Translations under genes and position numbers: made by a program | Shown: piece by piece, positions 1 to 8,881 of the stretch | How positions within the stretch are numbered: position 1 is the first letter of the stretch | Layout: every line of letters starts with the position of its first letter | Notes under the pieces: generated by a model | The model's database searches: none | Seen by the model: the letters and a program-made list of their open reading frames with translations, nothing else | Told to the model about the DNA's origin: nothing | NCBI GenBank assembly: GCA_031413495.1 | Contig: JANOFE010000178.1 | Location: 1-64,000, forward strand | Origin: JACMNW01 sp031413495 | Lineage (GTDB): Bacteria > Pseudomonadota > Alphaproteobacteria > Rhodobacterales > Rhodobacteraceae | Length of the DNA: 64,000 bases | Direction of reading: 5' to 3'

Positions 1-435
1 ATCCCCCTGCGCCCGATGGACCGGTGGGACAATGGCCGCGATGTGGTGTTGGCGGGCGATGCCGCAGGTGTTGTTGCCCCGTCATCGGGGGAAGGCATTT
101 TTTATGCCATGGTCGGGGGCCGCGTGGCCGCAACCGCAGCACAGGCCTGCCTTGCCTCGGGTCAGGCGAAGGATCTTCGCATCGCGCGCAAGTTGTTCAT
201 GAAAGAACATGGCACCGTGTTCAAAGTGCTGCGGTCCATGCAGGACGCCTATTACAAATCTGATGAACGCCGCGAACGTTTTGTCAGCCTCTGTCATGAT
301 GTCGATGTGCAAAAGCTGACGTTTGAGGCTTACATGAACAAAAAGCTGGTCTCAGCCCGTCCATTGGCGCATATCAAAATTGGCCTCAAAAATGTGGCGC
401 ATCTGCTGCGATTGGTATCCCCTGTTTGGACATGA
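1..435 (+). CDS. bchP: Geranylgeranyl reductase BchP, C-terminal part (5' end outside window)
   Basis: This is the 3' part of the FAD-dependent reductase that saturates three double bonds of the geranylgeranyl tail to give the phytyl chain of bacteriochlorophyll a. The frame is open from base 1, so the start and the FAD-binding N-terminus lie outside the window. The visible 144 residues carry the second FAD-contacting motif of the geranylgeranyl-reductase family (LAGDAAGVVAPSSGEGIFYA) and the usual family C-terminus. The stop overlaps the idi start (ATGA), and the position next to idi and bchO matches the Rhodobacter photosynthesis cluster. The identification rests on motif plus context. Confidence 0.93.
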   Translation: MPLRPMDRWDNGRDVVLAGDAAGVVAPSSGEGIFYAMVGGRVAATAAQACLASGQAKDLRIARKLFMKEHGTVFKVLRSMQDAYYKSDERRERFVSLCHDVDVQKLTFEAYMNKKLVSARPLAHIKIGLKNVAHLLRLVSPVWT

Positions 436-977
436 CAACGACCACGCTTTCCCCTGCAGAAGACATGATCCCGGCTTGGGTGGATGGCCGGTTAATGCCC
501 GTGGCCAAACTAGAGGTGCATCAACGCGGCCTGCGTCACAAGGCCGTTTCGGTGTTCGTGATGGATGGTGCCTCGGTGTTGATCCAGCGGCGGGCGCTGT
601 CGAAATACCACACACCGGGGCTTTGGGCGAACACCTGCTGCACCCATCCGCGCTGGGATGAACAGCCCGCCCCCTGTGCGCAGCGGCGCTTGCGCGAAGA
701 ATTGGGCATCATCGGCGTGACACCTGTTTTTGCCGATCAGGTGGAATACCGCGCCGACGTTGGCAAGGGCCTGACCGAGCATGAATTGGTCGATATTTTC
801 GTGGCCAAATCTGGCCCAGACCTGCAGCTTGACCCCAATCCTGATGAGGTGATGGCAACGCGCTGGGTTGATCTGGCCGATTTGTCAGCCGAGGTGGCGC
901 GCACTCCAGACATTTTTACACCGTGGCTTCGGATTTATCTGGCTGACCATATGGCGCGGATTTTTGGCACGCGATAA
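432..977 (+). CDS. idi: Isopentenyl-diphosphate delta-isomerase, type I (Nudix)
   Basis: This 181-residue Nudix enzyme interconverts isopentenyl and dimethylallyl diphosphate, the two C5 units used for carotenoids and the bacteriochlorophyll tail. A Nudix-type core, CAQRRLREELGI, lies around residues 82-93, and the TCCTHPRW motif before it (about residues 67-74) holds the catalytic cysteine typical of type-I isomerases. I chose ATG 432 because it overlaps the bchP stop in an ATGA junction. A TTG two codons earlier is in frame but has no support. Sitting behind bchP is the normal Rhodobacter arrangement and implies co-expression with pigment synthesis. Confidence 0.93.
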   Translation: MTTTTLSPAEDMIPAWVDGRLMPVAKLEVHQRGLRHKAVSVFVMDGASVLIQRRALSKYHTPGLWANTCCTHPRWDEQPAPCAQRRLREELGIIGVTPVFADQVEYRADVGKGLTEHELVDIFVAKSGPDLQLDPNPDEVMATRWVDLADLSAEVARTPDIFTPWLRIYLADHMARIFGTR

Positions 978-1031
978 TCGCGTATTTTTGTTTTAATCGA
1001 ACCAGATAAGCGCCGATCTTCTGACACTATA

Positions 1032-1916
1032 TTAGCTTTGATCACGGTCAAACTGCGCAGCCAACCAAGGCAAAAAGACATCGGCCACGGCAACTGGCGC
1101 TTCTTCATGCGCCAAATGGCCATACTTTGGCAGGATGACCACCTTGGATACTGGCAACTGCGCGCCCGCACGCTCTGAAATGCGCGCTGGAACCACTTTG
1201 TCGCCAACAGCGGCGATCAGCAGCACTGGCACCGCAATTGCAGGCAGCCGTGCCAGCAGCCCGGCCAGTTGCCACTGCGCCATCATGCCCAGCGTGCCCT
1301 CAATATGGGTGCTATCCTGCACCAGCGCCAGATATTGCGCCCGCCCGGCGGGTTCGATCGCGGACCCGGTCGAGGCCAGCAGCCTGTCCACCCTTGGCTG
1401 CGCCCCCCACAGCCTTGACACCACCGCCGGAAGCATCGGCATAAGCGATAAAACCCGCGCCATCAGCGGAAACAACACCCCCGCCGCCCCCTCAAATGCG
1501 CCAAGTGCTGCGTTGATCCCGATCACAGCTTTTGGCGGCACCGGCAACATTTCGGCCATCCGCAAGGCAATTGCCCCGCCCGCTGAATGGCCCAACACCG
1601 CCTCTGGCCGCCAACCTTGATCTGCGCATAGCCGCACCAGATCCTGCGCCATAGCGTCAAGCCCCAAGCGCGCTTTGTTGCCCGCACGGGTAAACCCTTG
1701 CCCCGGCAAATCCGGCACAATCACCCGGTAATGCGGTGACAGCAGTGGTATCAGATTGCGAAAGCTGTGCCCTGATCCGCCCGCGCCATGCAACAGCAGG
1801 ATCACCGGCCCAGACCCGATATCCAGCACACACCAATCGTGCGGCGGGCAGGCGATGCGCCGCGCCATGGTGCAATTAGGCCAATTCTTTGGCATACGGG
1901 GAACTTCCATGGTCAT
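1032..1916 (-). CDS. bchO: Magnesium-chelatase-associated alpha/beta hydrolase BchO
   Basis: This alpha/beta-hydrolase-fold protein of 294 residues is always found with bchD/bchI and is thought to help magnesium chelation; its reaction is unknown. An oxyanion loop LLLHGAGGSGHSF lies near residues 40-52, and GHSAGGAIA near residue 110 is the nucleophile elbow (GxSxG). A late histidine, GHLAHEEA, fits the third catalytic residue. The start overlaps the bchD stop (ATGA), so translation is probably coupled. The gene is the last of a bchI-bchD-bchO transcript that begins with crtA and converges on idi with only 54 bp between them and no clear terminator. Confidence 0.92.
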   Translation of the reverse strand: MTMEVPRMPKNWPNCTMARRIACPPHDWCVLDIGSGPVILLLHGAGGSGHSFRNLIPLLSPHYRVIVPDLPGQGFTRAGNKARLGLDAMAQDLVRLCADQGWRPEAVLGHSAGGAIALRMAEMLPVPPKAVIGINAALGAFEGAAGVLFPLMARVLSLMPMLPAVVSRLWGAQPRVDRLLASTGSAIEPAGRAQYLALVQDSTHIEGTLGMMAQWQLAGLLARLPAIAVPVLLIAAVGDKVVPARISERAGAQLPVSKVVILPKYGHLAHEEAPVAVADVFLPWLAAQFDRDQS

Positions 1917-3574
1917 TCCCCCAAGGCCTGACCCAGGATCGCCGACAGCGTGTAGGCATCCGCGCGCGGCAGGGCGACATAGGTCGCCCCCAACCTGTCG
2001 GCCAGCAATTTCAATCCCGGTTGCGGGCGGTTGGCAGTGTCAATCACCACCGTCGGCACCGCCGATTGCCGAATGGCCCCGGCAAGGCGCAGCGCGTCCG
2101 CCTCTGCTGCCACACGGTTTGCGCTGCCATCCAGCGCGATGTTGCCGCGCCCATCCGTGAGCAGCGCAAGTGTCGGTGTCAGCCCGCGTGCCGCCGCCCT
2201 TTGCGCGGTCTCCATCGCCAGTTCCAGCCCCGCCGCAAGCGGTGTACCGCCCCCCCCCGGCAGCCCTGCCAGTCGCCGTTTTGTCTGCACCAAAGACCGG
2301 GTTGGCGGCAAAATCAGCTCCGCCGCGCGGCCCCGAAACGCCAGCAATGCTACATGATCCCGCCGCGCATAGGCCTGTGCCAACAGCAGTTCCACCGCGC
2401 CTTTCGCCTCAGCCAGCCGCGCCATGGCGGCGGAACCGGAGGCATCCACGGCAAAGATCAGCACCCGGTCAGATGTTTCGCGAAACCGCTTTATGCGAAT
2501 GTCAGAAGGCCAGACCAACACGCCCGCCACCACACGCCCGGTTTGGGCGCGCCGCACCGGCTGCCACGGGGCCGCCACCCGCAAAGTCGCCACCAGATCA
2601 ATCCGCGCCCCGCCGCCAAGCCGCCCCGGCCGCGATGGCAAGGGTCGCCCCCGCCGGTTGCCACTTCGCGCGGCGCCGGTGCCGGACGCGCCTTTTGCCG
2701 CCCGCGCCTTGCGCCCTGCCGCAAGTGCCGCCAACACATCGGCGGGCAGCGCGGCCCGCGCCGCATCAACCAGCATATCGTCGGGGATCATCCTTAGATC
2801 ATCGGGCTGCGATGTCGGATCGGGTCGTGTTTCATCTGTGTCAGGGGGCAAAGGTGGCGGCGGGTCCTGGGTGTCTTCGGATGGCACCTGCGTGGCGCGG
2901 TGCGCCAAAACCAGTTCAACCGCCAGCCGCAGATCATCACCAGTCACACTATCCCTGCCGGCCAGTGCCGCAGATGCCCGCGCCACCGCCAAGGCAAGGC
3001 TTGGCGCGCGCAGGCTGCTGATGCCCAGCCTGTCCGCCACGCGGGTCAGGGTGGCCGCCGCATCTTTGGGTGTTTTCACAACGGCCAAGCGCGCCTGCGC
3101 TGCCGCCAGCGCCGCCATGTCCAACGCCAGATCATCGGTGTCAGACCAAGCCACGCCGTTCAGATCAACAAACAACGCCAGCCTGTCACGCAAACCGCCC
3201 GGCAGGGTTTCATCGGCCTCCACCCCTTCATCCAGCGCCACAAGACAATGCGCGGCCATGTCCAGAACGCGGCCCAACCGCGCTGCCAGCCCACCGCCAC
3301 AGCGTTCAGCCATCGCCAGCACCAGCAGGGCAGGGTTTGCGAAAATCCCGGCTGACACCACCGGTGATCCCGCCTGCAATGTCGCCACAAGATCAAGCCC
3401 GCCAAACAGCGCCTCATCACCAATTTCGGGATGCAGGCGTCGGTGCGGCAACGGCACCGCAGCCAATCCCGCCGCCCAGACATCGCGCACCGGGCCGGAT
3501 CTTGCGCGCAGCCAAAGACCGGTCATCCCCGCCGGATCAACAGCAAGCAACGCCAGCGCGGTTTTTGCCCGCAC
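1913..3574 (-). CDS. bchD: Magnesium chelatase subunit D
   Basis: BchD is the AAA-like regulatory subunit of magnesium chelatase, which works with BchI and BchH to insert Mg2+ into protoporphyrin IX, the committed step of the bacteriochlorophyll branch. The 553 residues show the family layout: a degenerate AAA region, then an acidic proline-rich linker near residues 240-255 (PPPPLPPDTDE), then a C-terminal integrin-I/VWA domain with the MIDAS motif FAVDASGSAAM near residue 375. The start given is a GTG. The frame stays open a further seven codons to the bchI stop, and residues encoded there (DVSDPW) look native, so a non-canonical upstream start is possible. Confidence 0.94.
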   Translation of the reverse strand: MRAKTALALLAVDPAGMTGLWLRARSGPVRDVWAAGLAAVPLPHRRLHPEIGDEALFGGLDLVATLQAGSPVVSAGIFANPALLVLAMAERCGGGLAARLGRVLDMAAHCLVALDEGVEADETLPGGLRDRLALFVDLNGVAWSDTDDLALDMAALAAAQARLAVVKTPKDAAATLTRVADRLGISSLRAPSLALAVARASAALAGRDSVTGDDLRLAVELVLAHRATQVPSEDTQDPPPPLPPDTDETRPDPTSQPDDLRMIPDDMLVDAARAALPADVLAALAAGRKARAAKGASGTGAARSGNRRGRPLPSRPGRLGGGARIDLVATLRVAAPWQPVRRAQTGRVVAGVLVWPSDIRIKRFRETSDRVLIFAVDASGSAAMARLAEAKGAVELLLAQAYARRDHVALLAFRGRAAELILPPTRSLVQTKRRLAGLPGGGGTPLAAGLELAMETAQRAAARGLTPTLALLTDGRGNIALDGSANRVAAEADALRLAGAIRQSAVPTVVIDTANRPQPGLKLLADRLGATYVALPRADAYTLSAILGQALGE

Positions 3575-3594
3575 CCAAGGATCCGATACATCAA

Positions 3595-4599
3595 TCAGGG
3601 CAAAACCTCGGTCACCATGCGGGCCACCCGCGTACCAGATCCAGCATCATCAAGCGGATCACGGCGCAACCGGTGGCCAAGGCACATCGACGCTACGGCG
3701 CGCAAATGGCTGCGGGTCACGGTTTCAGCCCGCTCATAGGCCGCCAAAGCGCGGGCTGCGCGCAGCAGCGTCAGTTCACCGCGCAGGCCATCTGATCCCA
3801 GTGCTATGCACAGGGCCGCGCAATCATGCAGCACGGTATTGGGTGTTTTCAGCAGCGGCAACGCCGCCCTTGCGGCCAGAATATCTTTGCGAAGTGCCGC
3901 ATCCTTGGGCCGCCATTTCTTCAAAAACGCCTCGCCCTGATTGTCATAGGCATCTCGCCGCTTGATCACCTCGACGCGGGTTTCCACATCGCGCGGGCTG
4001 GCCACATCCACAGACAGACCGAACCGGTCCAACAGTTGCGGCCTAAGTTCGCCTTCTTCCGGGTTGCCAGACCCCACCAGCACAAACCGGGCCGCGTGGC
4101 GGATTGACAGGCCTTCCCGTTCCACCACGTTTTCACCCGATTGCGCCACGTCCAGCAGCAGATCGACGATGTGATCTTCCAGCAGGTTGACCTCGTCAAT
4201 ATACAGATAGCCCCGGTTCGCGCGGGCCAGCAGCCCCGGCTCAAACGCCTTTTCGCCGCGTGTCAGGGCGCGTTCAATATCCAAGGCGCCAACAACCCGG
4301 TCCTCGGTGACGCCCAGCGGCAGATCAATCACCGGGGTGGGGCGTTTGATGATCTTGGTCGAGGTGACATGCGCCCAGTCCGGGCATTGATCGGGGTGCG
4401 CTGAATTGACAGGGCAGCCTTCGACCGCCTCAATTTCCGGCAAAAGGGCGGCCAGCGCGCGCACGGCGGTCGATTTACCGGTGCCCCGGTCGCCAAACAC
4501 CAAAACACCGCCAATTCCGGGGTCAACGGCGGTCAGGATCATCGCTTGCTTCATGGCGATCTGGCCCACGATGGCCGAAAACGGAAAGGGTTGTTTCAT
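3595..4599 (-). CDS. bchI: Magnesium chelatase ATPase subunit I
   Basis: BchI is the AAA+ ATPase whose hexamer drives Mg2+ insertion together with BchD and BchH. The 334-residue product has Walker A GDRGTGKST near residues 37-45, Walker B YIDEVNLL near residue 133, and sensor residues GSGNPEEGE near 170. I chose the ATG at 4599 because it overlaps the crtA stop (ATGA) and begins MKQPFPFSAIVGQ, the normal family N-terminus. The frame runs 22 codons further upstream, but that stretch is inside crtA. It is expressed after crtA and before bchD, 20 bp apart. Confidence 0.95.
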   Translation of the reverse strand: MKQPFPFSAIVGQIAMKQAMILTAVDPGIGGVLVFGDRGTGKSTAVRALAALLPEIEAVEGCPVNSAHPDQCPDWAHVTSTKIIKRPTPVIDLPLGVTEDRVVGALDIERALTRGEKAFEPGLLARANRGYLYIDEVNLLEDHIVDLLLDVAQSGENVVEREGLSIRHAARFVLVGSGNPEEGELRPQLLDRFGLSVDVASPRDVETRVEVIKRRDAYDNQGEAFLKKWRPKDAALRKDILAARAALPLLKTPNTVLHDCAALCIALGSDGLRGELTLLRAARALAAYERAETVTRSHLRAVASMCLGHRLRRDPLDDAGSGTRVARMVTEVLP

Positions 4600-5333
4600 G
4601 CGGCGTCTTTCGGCTGAACGTGATGCTGCGCGGGGGCTTGAACAAGCGGATCGCGGCCCCCCCACTGGCCGCTCGATGAGGTGACGGCAAACCTTGCGTA
4701 AAGTTCCTCTGCAAACCAGTTGCCGTCGCGAACCGCACAGATAGCGCGGCCATGAGGCCCGTCACCACGCGCGAATTTCGCCATTGATGCTGCATCCGGC
4801 CAGATCGAAAAGGTGATCTGATGCAGGAACGGCAATTCGCCGATGCCGATTTTGAAGATCACATTCGGATCGGCCCCAATCACGGCGGAAATGTCGGGAA
4901 CTCTTTGCCAGAACTGCAGCATTTTGGTTGGCTTCAGGCTGGCGCGGGTCAGAACAGCCAAAGCTCTGCCATCGGCGACTGTGGCAGTTTCAGGGGAAAA
5001 CGGGGCTTGCCCCGACCATTCCCCGCGCGCAGAAATTGGGTTCAGGTAAACTGTCCAGTTGTCCGCCGCCTTCGCGCGCCATCGCTGGTAGACGCGCGCC
5101 TCGGCGACATTACGGCGTGCTGCGTCTTCGCTTGGCCAAACCGCCAAAATCGCCCACACCCCCCAATTTGGTTTTGGCGTAAAGCCTTCCCCGGTGCCAG
5201 ACCCGCACAGCTTCCAAAACCCGACCTCCGGCATGCGCGCAAAAGCAATGCGCGCAAGCCCCATCTGCGCCATCACCCACAATCGGGCGGCGATGCCATC
5301 AAATCGAAAAAGGCTAAGGCTGACGGTTTGCAT
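4596..5333 (-). CDS. crtA: Spheroidene monooxygenase CrtA
   Basis: CrtA oxygenates spheroidene to spheroidenone (and spirilloxanthin-type carotenoids to keto forms) when oxygen is present. The product is 245 residues, in the usual size range, with the family motifs LSLFRFDG at the N-terminus and FKIGIGELPFLHQITFS near residue 160. It is the first gene of the crtA-bchI-bchD-bchO transcript and diverges from crtI. The 130-bp space between them holds two CrtJ/PpsR boxes, so expression should be repressed under oxygen and high light. The final codons overlap bchI. Confidence 0.93.
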   Translation of the reverse strand: MQTVSLSLFRFDGIAARLWVMAQMGLARIAFARMPEVGFWKLCGSGTGEGFTPKPNWGVWAILAVWPSEDAARRNVAEARVYQRWRAKAADNWTVYLNPISARGEWSGQAPFSPETATVADGRALAVLTRASLKPTKMLQFWQRVPDISAVIGADPNVIFKIGIGELPFLHQITFSIWPDAASMAKFARGDGPHGRAICAVRDGNWFAEELYARFAVTSSSGQWGGRDPLVQAPAQHHVQPKDAA

Positions 5334-5354
5334 GATCCCTTGGTCTCTAAAAAC

Positions 5355-5372
5355 TGTAATTTCTGTCTGACA
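5355..5372. promoter_or_regulatory. CrtJ/PpsR operator, crtA-proximal (TGT-N12-ACA)
   Basis: A perfect TGT-N12-ACA palindrome half-site pair lies 21 bp upstream of the crtA start codon. This is the known recognition pattern of the CrtJ/PpsR repressor, which shuts off pigment genes in air and strong light. A second identical-pattern box follows about 58 bp away next to crtI, as in the distantly spaced crtA/crtI sites of Rhodobacter. Confidence 0.8.
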
Positions 5373-5430
5373 GCTTTTGCAGGGCAGGGGAAGCTATGCC
5401 ACAAATTTTTGCCAACGTTCATCTCGATGT

Positions 5431-5448
5431 TGTAAATCTAACTGGACA
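5431..5448. promoter_or_regulatory. CrtJ/PpsR operator, crtI-proximal (TGT-N12-ACA)
   Basis: A second perfect TGT-N12-ACA box ends 15 bp before the crtI ATG. Bound repressor here would cover the crtI start region. It shares the core TAACTGGACA with the box next to crtD (as its reverse complement), which supports a common operator family. No CrtJ/PpsR gene is in the window, so the regulator is inferred. Confidence 0.8.
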
Positions 5449-5463
5449 GTATATCGTAATCTT

Positions 5464-7047
5464 ATGTTGACAGATTCATCGCCGTTATCGCCCCGTTCTA
5501 TATCCCCAGCCCCGGCAAATGGTCGTGCTATTGTCATAGGTGCTGGCCTTGGGGGCTTGGCGTCTGCCATGCGGCTGGGTGCGAAAGGCTGGCAGGTCAC
5601 GGTGATTGACCGCCTTGATATGCCGGGCGGGCGCGGGTCATCCATCACCGAAAACGGCCACCGCTTTGATCTTGGCCCCACCATCGTGACCGTGCCGCAG
5701 GTGTTTCGCGAATTGTGGGCCGCGTGCGGTCTGGATTTTGACCGCGATGTCACCTTAATGCCGCTGGACCCGTTCTATGAAATCCGCTGGCCTGATGGTA
5801 GCAGCTTCACGGCCCGGCAAGATACAGATGCCATGCGCGCCGAAGTGGCCCGCCTGTCACCGGGCGACGCCAAAGGCTATGATAAATTCCTGAAAGACAG
5901 CGAGGCGCGCTATTGGTTCGGATTCGAAGATCTTGGCAGGCGCTCGATGCACAAATTTATCGACCTGCTGAAGGTTCTGCCGAAATTCGCATGGTTCCGC
6001 GCCGATAAATCGGTTTATGCCCACGCCGCATCCCGCGTCAAAGACGAACGCCTGCGCATGGCGCTGTCATTCCACCCGCTGTTCATCGGCGGTGATCCGT
6101 TCAACGTGACCTCAATGTATATCCTTGTCAGCCACCTAGAAAAAGAATTCGGCGTGCATTACGCCATGGGCGGCGTCGCGGCGATTGCCGCCGCGATGGG
6201 AAAGGTGATCGAAGGGCAGGGCGGAACCCTGCGTCTGAACACCGAGGTGGATGAAATTCTGGTCGAAAACGGCCGTGCCGCGGGCGTTAAGCTGATGAAC
6301 GGCCAAACAGAACGCGCCGCTATTGTGGTGTCAAACGCCGACGCAGGCCACACCTACGACCGCCTTTTGCGCAACCGCCCCCGCAAACGTTGGACCACCG
6401 CCAAGTTAAAGCGCAGCCGCTGGTCAATGGGCCTGTTCGTTTGGTATTTCGGAACCAGCGGCACGCGGGATATGTGGCCCGATGCAGGCCACCACACCAT
6501 CCTGAACGGCCCGCGCTACAAAGGTCTGATCAACGACATCTTCATCAAAGGCAAATTGGCTGACGATATGAGCCTTTATGTCCACCGCCCCAGCGTGACA
6601 GACCCAACCGTAGCACCCGCTGGCGGCGATACCTTCTACGCCCTGTCACCGGTGCCGCATCTGGGGTTTGACCACGCGGTTGACTGGGAGGCGGAGGCTG
6701 AAACCTACAAAGCACGCGTTCTGAAAGTCATGGAGGATCAACTGCTTCCGGGCCTTAGCCAGCACATCACCGCCTCTCGCGTGTTTACCCCGATAGATTT
6801 TCGTGATCGCTACCTAAGCCCCAATGGGTCCGGCTTTTCCATCGAGCCGCGCATTCTGCAATCCGCCTGGTTCCGCCCCCATAACGTGTCCGAAGAACTG
6901 CCGGGCCTCTATCTTGCAGGGGCGGGCACCCATCCCGGCGCGGGCCTGCCGGGAGTAATTGCGTCAGCCGAGGTGCTGGGCAAACTGGTGCCCGATGCAC
7001 CGCGCGCCGTCCAGACCCCGCACGCCATGAAATTGGCCGCCGAATGA
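5464..7047 (+). CDS. crtI: Phytoene desaturase CrtI
   Basis: CrtI is a FAD-dependent desaturase that converts phytoene to neurosporene (three steps in Rhodobacter-type enzymes). The 527 residues begin, after about 17 residues, with the dinucleotide-binding motif IVIGAGLGGLASAMRLGAKG and end with the carotenoid-oxidoreductase signature LYLAGAGTHPGAGLPGVIAS. The frame is open 29 codons further upstream, but ATG 5464 is chosen because the preceding stretch contains the operator and because MLTDSS gives the usual N-terminus. Its stop overlaps crtB (ATGA), so the two are co-translated. Confidence 0.95.
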   Translation: MLTDSSPLSPRSISPAPANGRAIVIGAGLGGLASAMRLGAKGWQVTVIDRLDMPGGRGSSITENGHRFDLGPTIVTVPQVFRELWAACGLDFDRDVTLMPLDPFYEIRWPDGSSFTARQDTDAMRAEVARLSPGDAKGYDKFLKDSEARYWFGFEDLGRRSMHKFIDLLKVLPKFAWFRADKSVYAHAASRVKDERLRMALSFHPLFIGGDPFNVTSMYILVSHLEKEFGVHYAMGGVAAIAAAMGKVIEGQGGTLRLNTEVDEILVENGRAAGVKLMNGQTERAAIVVSNADAGHTYDRLLRNRPRKRWTTAKLKRSRWSMGLFVWYFGTSGTRDMWPDAGHHTILNGPRYKGLINDIFIKGKLADDMSLYVHRPSVTDPTVAPAGGDTFYALSPVPHLGFDHAVDWEAEAETYKARVLKVMEDQLLPGLSQHITASRVFTPIDFRDRYLSPNGSGFSIEPRILQSAWFRPHNVSEELPGLYLAGAGTHPGAGLPGVIASAEVLGKLVPDAPRAVQTPHAMKLAAE

Positions 7048-8048
7048 TTGCGCCCGCCGATCTTGCCGCCTGCAAAGCCGCCATCCGCACCGGATCGCTG
7101 TCGTTTCATGCGGCGTCAAAACTGCTTCCGTCAAAAGTTCGCGATCCGGCCCTTGCCCTATACGCCTTTTGCCGCATCGCCGATGACGCGGTGGATGAAG
7201 GCGCTGACAAGGCGCGCGCTGTGCTGTCTCTGCGCGACCGCCTTGATCTGATATATGCAGGAAAGCCCCGCAACGCTGCCGCTGACCGTGCCTTTGCCTG
7301 CGTCGTCGAAGACTTCGAGATGCCGCGCGCCTTGCCCGAAGCCCTGCTTGAAGGCCTCGCATGGGATGCCGTTGGCAAACGCTATGACGATTTGTCGGGT
7401 GTTCTGTCCTATTCTGCCCGCGTCGCGGCGGCCGTTGGGGCCATGATGTGCGTGCTGATGCGGGTGCGAAACGCCGATGCGCTGTCACGGGCCTGCGATC
7501 TTGGTCTTGCCATGCAACTGACTAATATCGCGCGCGATATCGGCGAAGATGCACGCGAGGGGCGGCTGTTTTTGCCGCAAGACTGGCTGGCCGCCGAAGG
7601 CATCGACCCAAAGGCCTTTCTTGCCGACCCAAAACCAACCCCGCAGATCGCCCGCGTCACCAAACGGCTGCTCGCCCAAGCCGACAGGTTGTACCAACGC
7701 TCCGAATCCGGTGTTGCGGCCCTGCCATTTCCCTGCCGCCCCGGCATCTTTGCCGCCCGCCACATCTATGCCGGCATCGGCACTGCTGTTGCCCGCAATG
7801 GCCATGATACCATCACCCACCGGGCCCGCACTGGACCCGCCCGCAAACTGGGGTGGCTGGCCCTGTCAGTGGCCCGCGCCGCGACAACGGTGCTGCTGCC
7901 GCGCGCCGCTGTTTTGCACGCAGCCCCGGTTCCCGAAGTGGCGTTTCTTGTCGCCGCCGCCGCCCGCGCGCAGGCCCACAAGGGCCGGTCCGACGCCCTG
8001 CTTTCCGTTCTGGCCCAACTTGAAGCGCGGGATCGCGGGATCGCCTGA
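7044..8048 (+). CDS. crtB: Phytoene synthase CrtB
   Basis: CrtB joins two geranylgeranyl diphosphates head to head to form phytoene, the first C40 carotenoid. The 334-residue protein carries both metal-binding aspartate motifs of the squalene/phytoene synthase family: DDAVD near residue 52 and DIGEDAREGRLFLP near residue 170. The start overlaps the crtI stop. The next gene, tspO, follows in the same direction after 78 bp, matching the crtI-crtB-crtK order of Rhodobacter. Confidence 0.95.
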   Translation: MIAPADLAACKAAIRTGSLSFHAASKLLPSKVRDPALALYAFCRIADDAVDEGADKARAVLSLRDRLDLIYAGKPRNAAADRAFACVVEDFEMPRALPEALLEGLAWDAVGKRYDDLSGVLSYSARVAAAVGAMMCVLMRVRNADALSRACDLGLAMQLTNIARDIGEDAREGRLFLPQDWLAAEGIDPKAFLADPKPTPQIARVTKRLLAQADRLYQRSESGVAALPFPCRPGIFAARHIYAGIGTAVARNGHDTITHRARTGPARKLGWLALSVARAATTVLLPRAAVLHAAPVPEVAFLVAAAARAQAHKGRSDALLSVLAQLEARDRGIA

Positions 8049-8126
8049 CCTTGGGTCGGATTGCGGGATTGGATCATCGCACGATCCACCCTATGTCCCC
8101 CGTTGGCCAGACAGCGGAGCGTGGCA

Positions 8127-8585
8127 ATGGATTTCACCTTGTTTTTCACCTATCTGGCCGCCTGCGGTGCGGCGGCGACCACGGGGGCCATGTTCAACCC
8201 CGGTGATTGGTATGACCGGCTGGCAAAACCAACATGGACCCCGCCAAACTGGGTGTTCCCGGTGACTTGGACGGTGCTTTATCTGTTCATGGCGGCCTCT
8301 GCCGCGCGGGTGGCGGTATTGCCCGGCACCGGGCAGGCGCTGGCGCTTTGGTCCGTGCAAATCGCCTTCAATACCCTGTGGACGCCGGTGTTTTTTGGCC
8401 TGCGCCGCTTGCGCGCGGCGATGATTGTGATGGTGGGCCTATGGCTTTCGGTCGCGGCGACGATGATTGCGTTTTTCATGCATGACACTTGGGCAGGGCT
8501 GATGTTCGTGCCGTATTTGATTTGGGTCACAATCGCGGGTGCGTTGAACTTTTCGGTTCTGCGGCGAAATCCGGGCGCTGCTTAG
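8127..8585 (+). CDS. tspO: Tryptophan-rich sensory protein TspO (CrtK)
   Basis: TspO is an outer-membrane homologue of the mitochondrial benzodiazepine receptor that binds porphyrins and lowers photosynthesis gene expression in Rhodobacter in response to oxygen. The 152 residues are mostly five hydrophobic spans and include the family signature KPTWTPPNWVFPVTWTVLY near residues 34-52. ATG 8127 has a GGAG ribosome-binding site just upstream. The frame extends 22 codons further but that stretch is not membrane-like. It is the third gene of the crtI-crtB transcript; a strong hairpin follows downstream at about 8660. Confidence 0.93.
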   Translation: MDFTLFFTYLAACGAAATTGAMFNPGDWYDRLAKPTWTPPNWVFPVTWTVLYLFMAASAARVAVLPGTGQALALWSVQIAFNTLWTPVFFGLRRLRAAMIVMVGLWLSVAATMIAFFMHDTWAGLMFVPYLIWVTIAGALNFSVLRRNPGAA

Positions 8586-8651
8586 TGCGGGTTTGGGGTT
8601 CCTCACGTCACCTCCCTTTCTTACGGCTATGCAACAGATGTCAGCCTGCCC

Positions 8652-8845
8652 CGGACCGATCTAAAAACTCTGTGGGGCAGAGTTTTTCGGTCCGTTGTCC
8701 AAAAGGCGGGACGCCGTTGGACAAGGGATGTTGGGCAGCAACCAGTCGGTTGTAAATCGGGGCGCAACTGCCCGGGCTGGTGCGCGGCCCGCGCGCCTGC
8801 CCCCGGCGGGCAGTCGCGACCCGATTTGACGCGTGTCAAATCGGG
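8652..8845. repeat. Structured dispersed repeat, copy 1
   Basis: This intergenic element fills most of the tspO-crtC gap (genes converge). It has an outer stem CGGACCG (8652-8658) pairing CGGTCCG (8688-8694), and an inner perfect 10-bp stem AAAAACTCTG/CAGAGTTTTT (8663-8672 with 8678-8687) with loop TGGGG. A second hairpin is bounded by TTGTCCA (8695-8701) and TGGACAA (8718-8724). A last perfect 11-bp stem, CCCGATTTGAC/GTCAAATCGGG with loop GCGT, spans 8820-8845. Related copies occur near 36.43-36.62 kb and 51.84-51.95 kb. The first stem, with its A and T runs, could end transcription from both sides. Confidence 0.8.
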
Positions 8846-8881
8846 CAGCCAGCAGGGTATTTTTTTAGCCCGTCACGCCAA

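Noticed and set aside
1889..3965. Long plus-strand frames of 240-513 codons opposite bchD and bchI
   Set aside because: Arginine/proline/alanine-rich translations typical of complement-strand shadows; bchD and bchI have all expected motifs.
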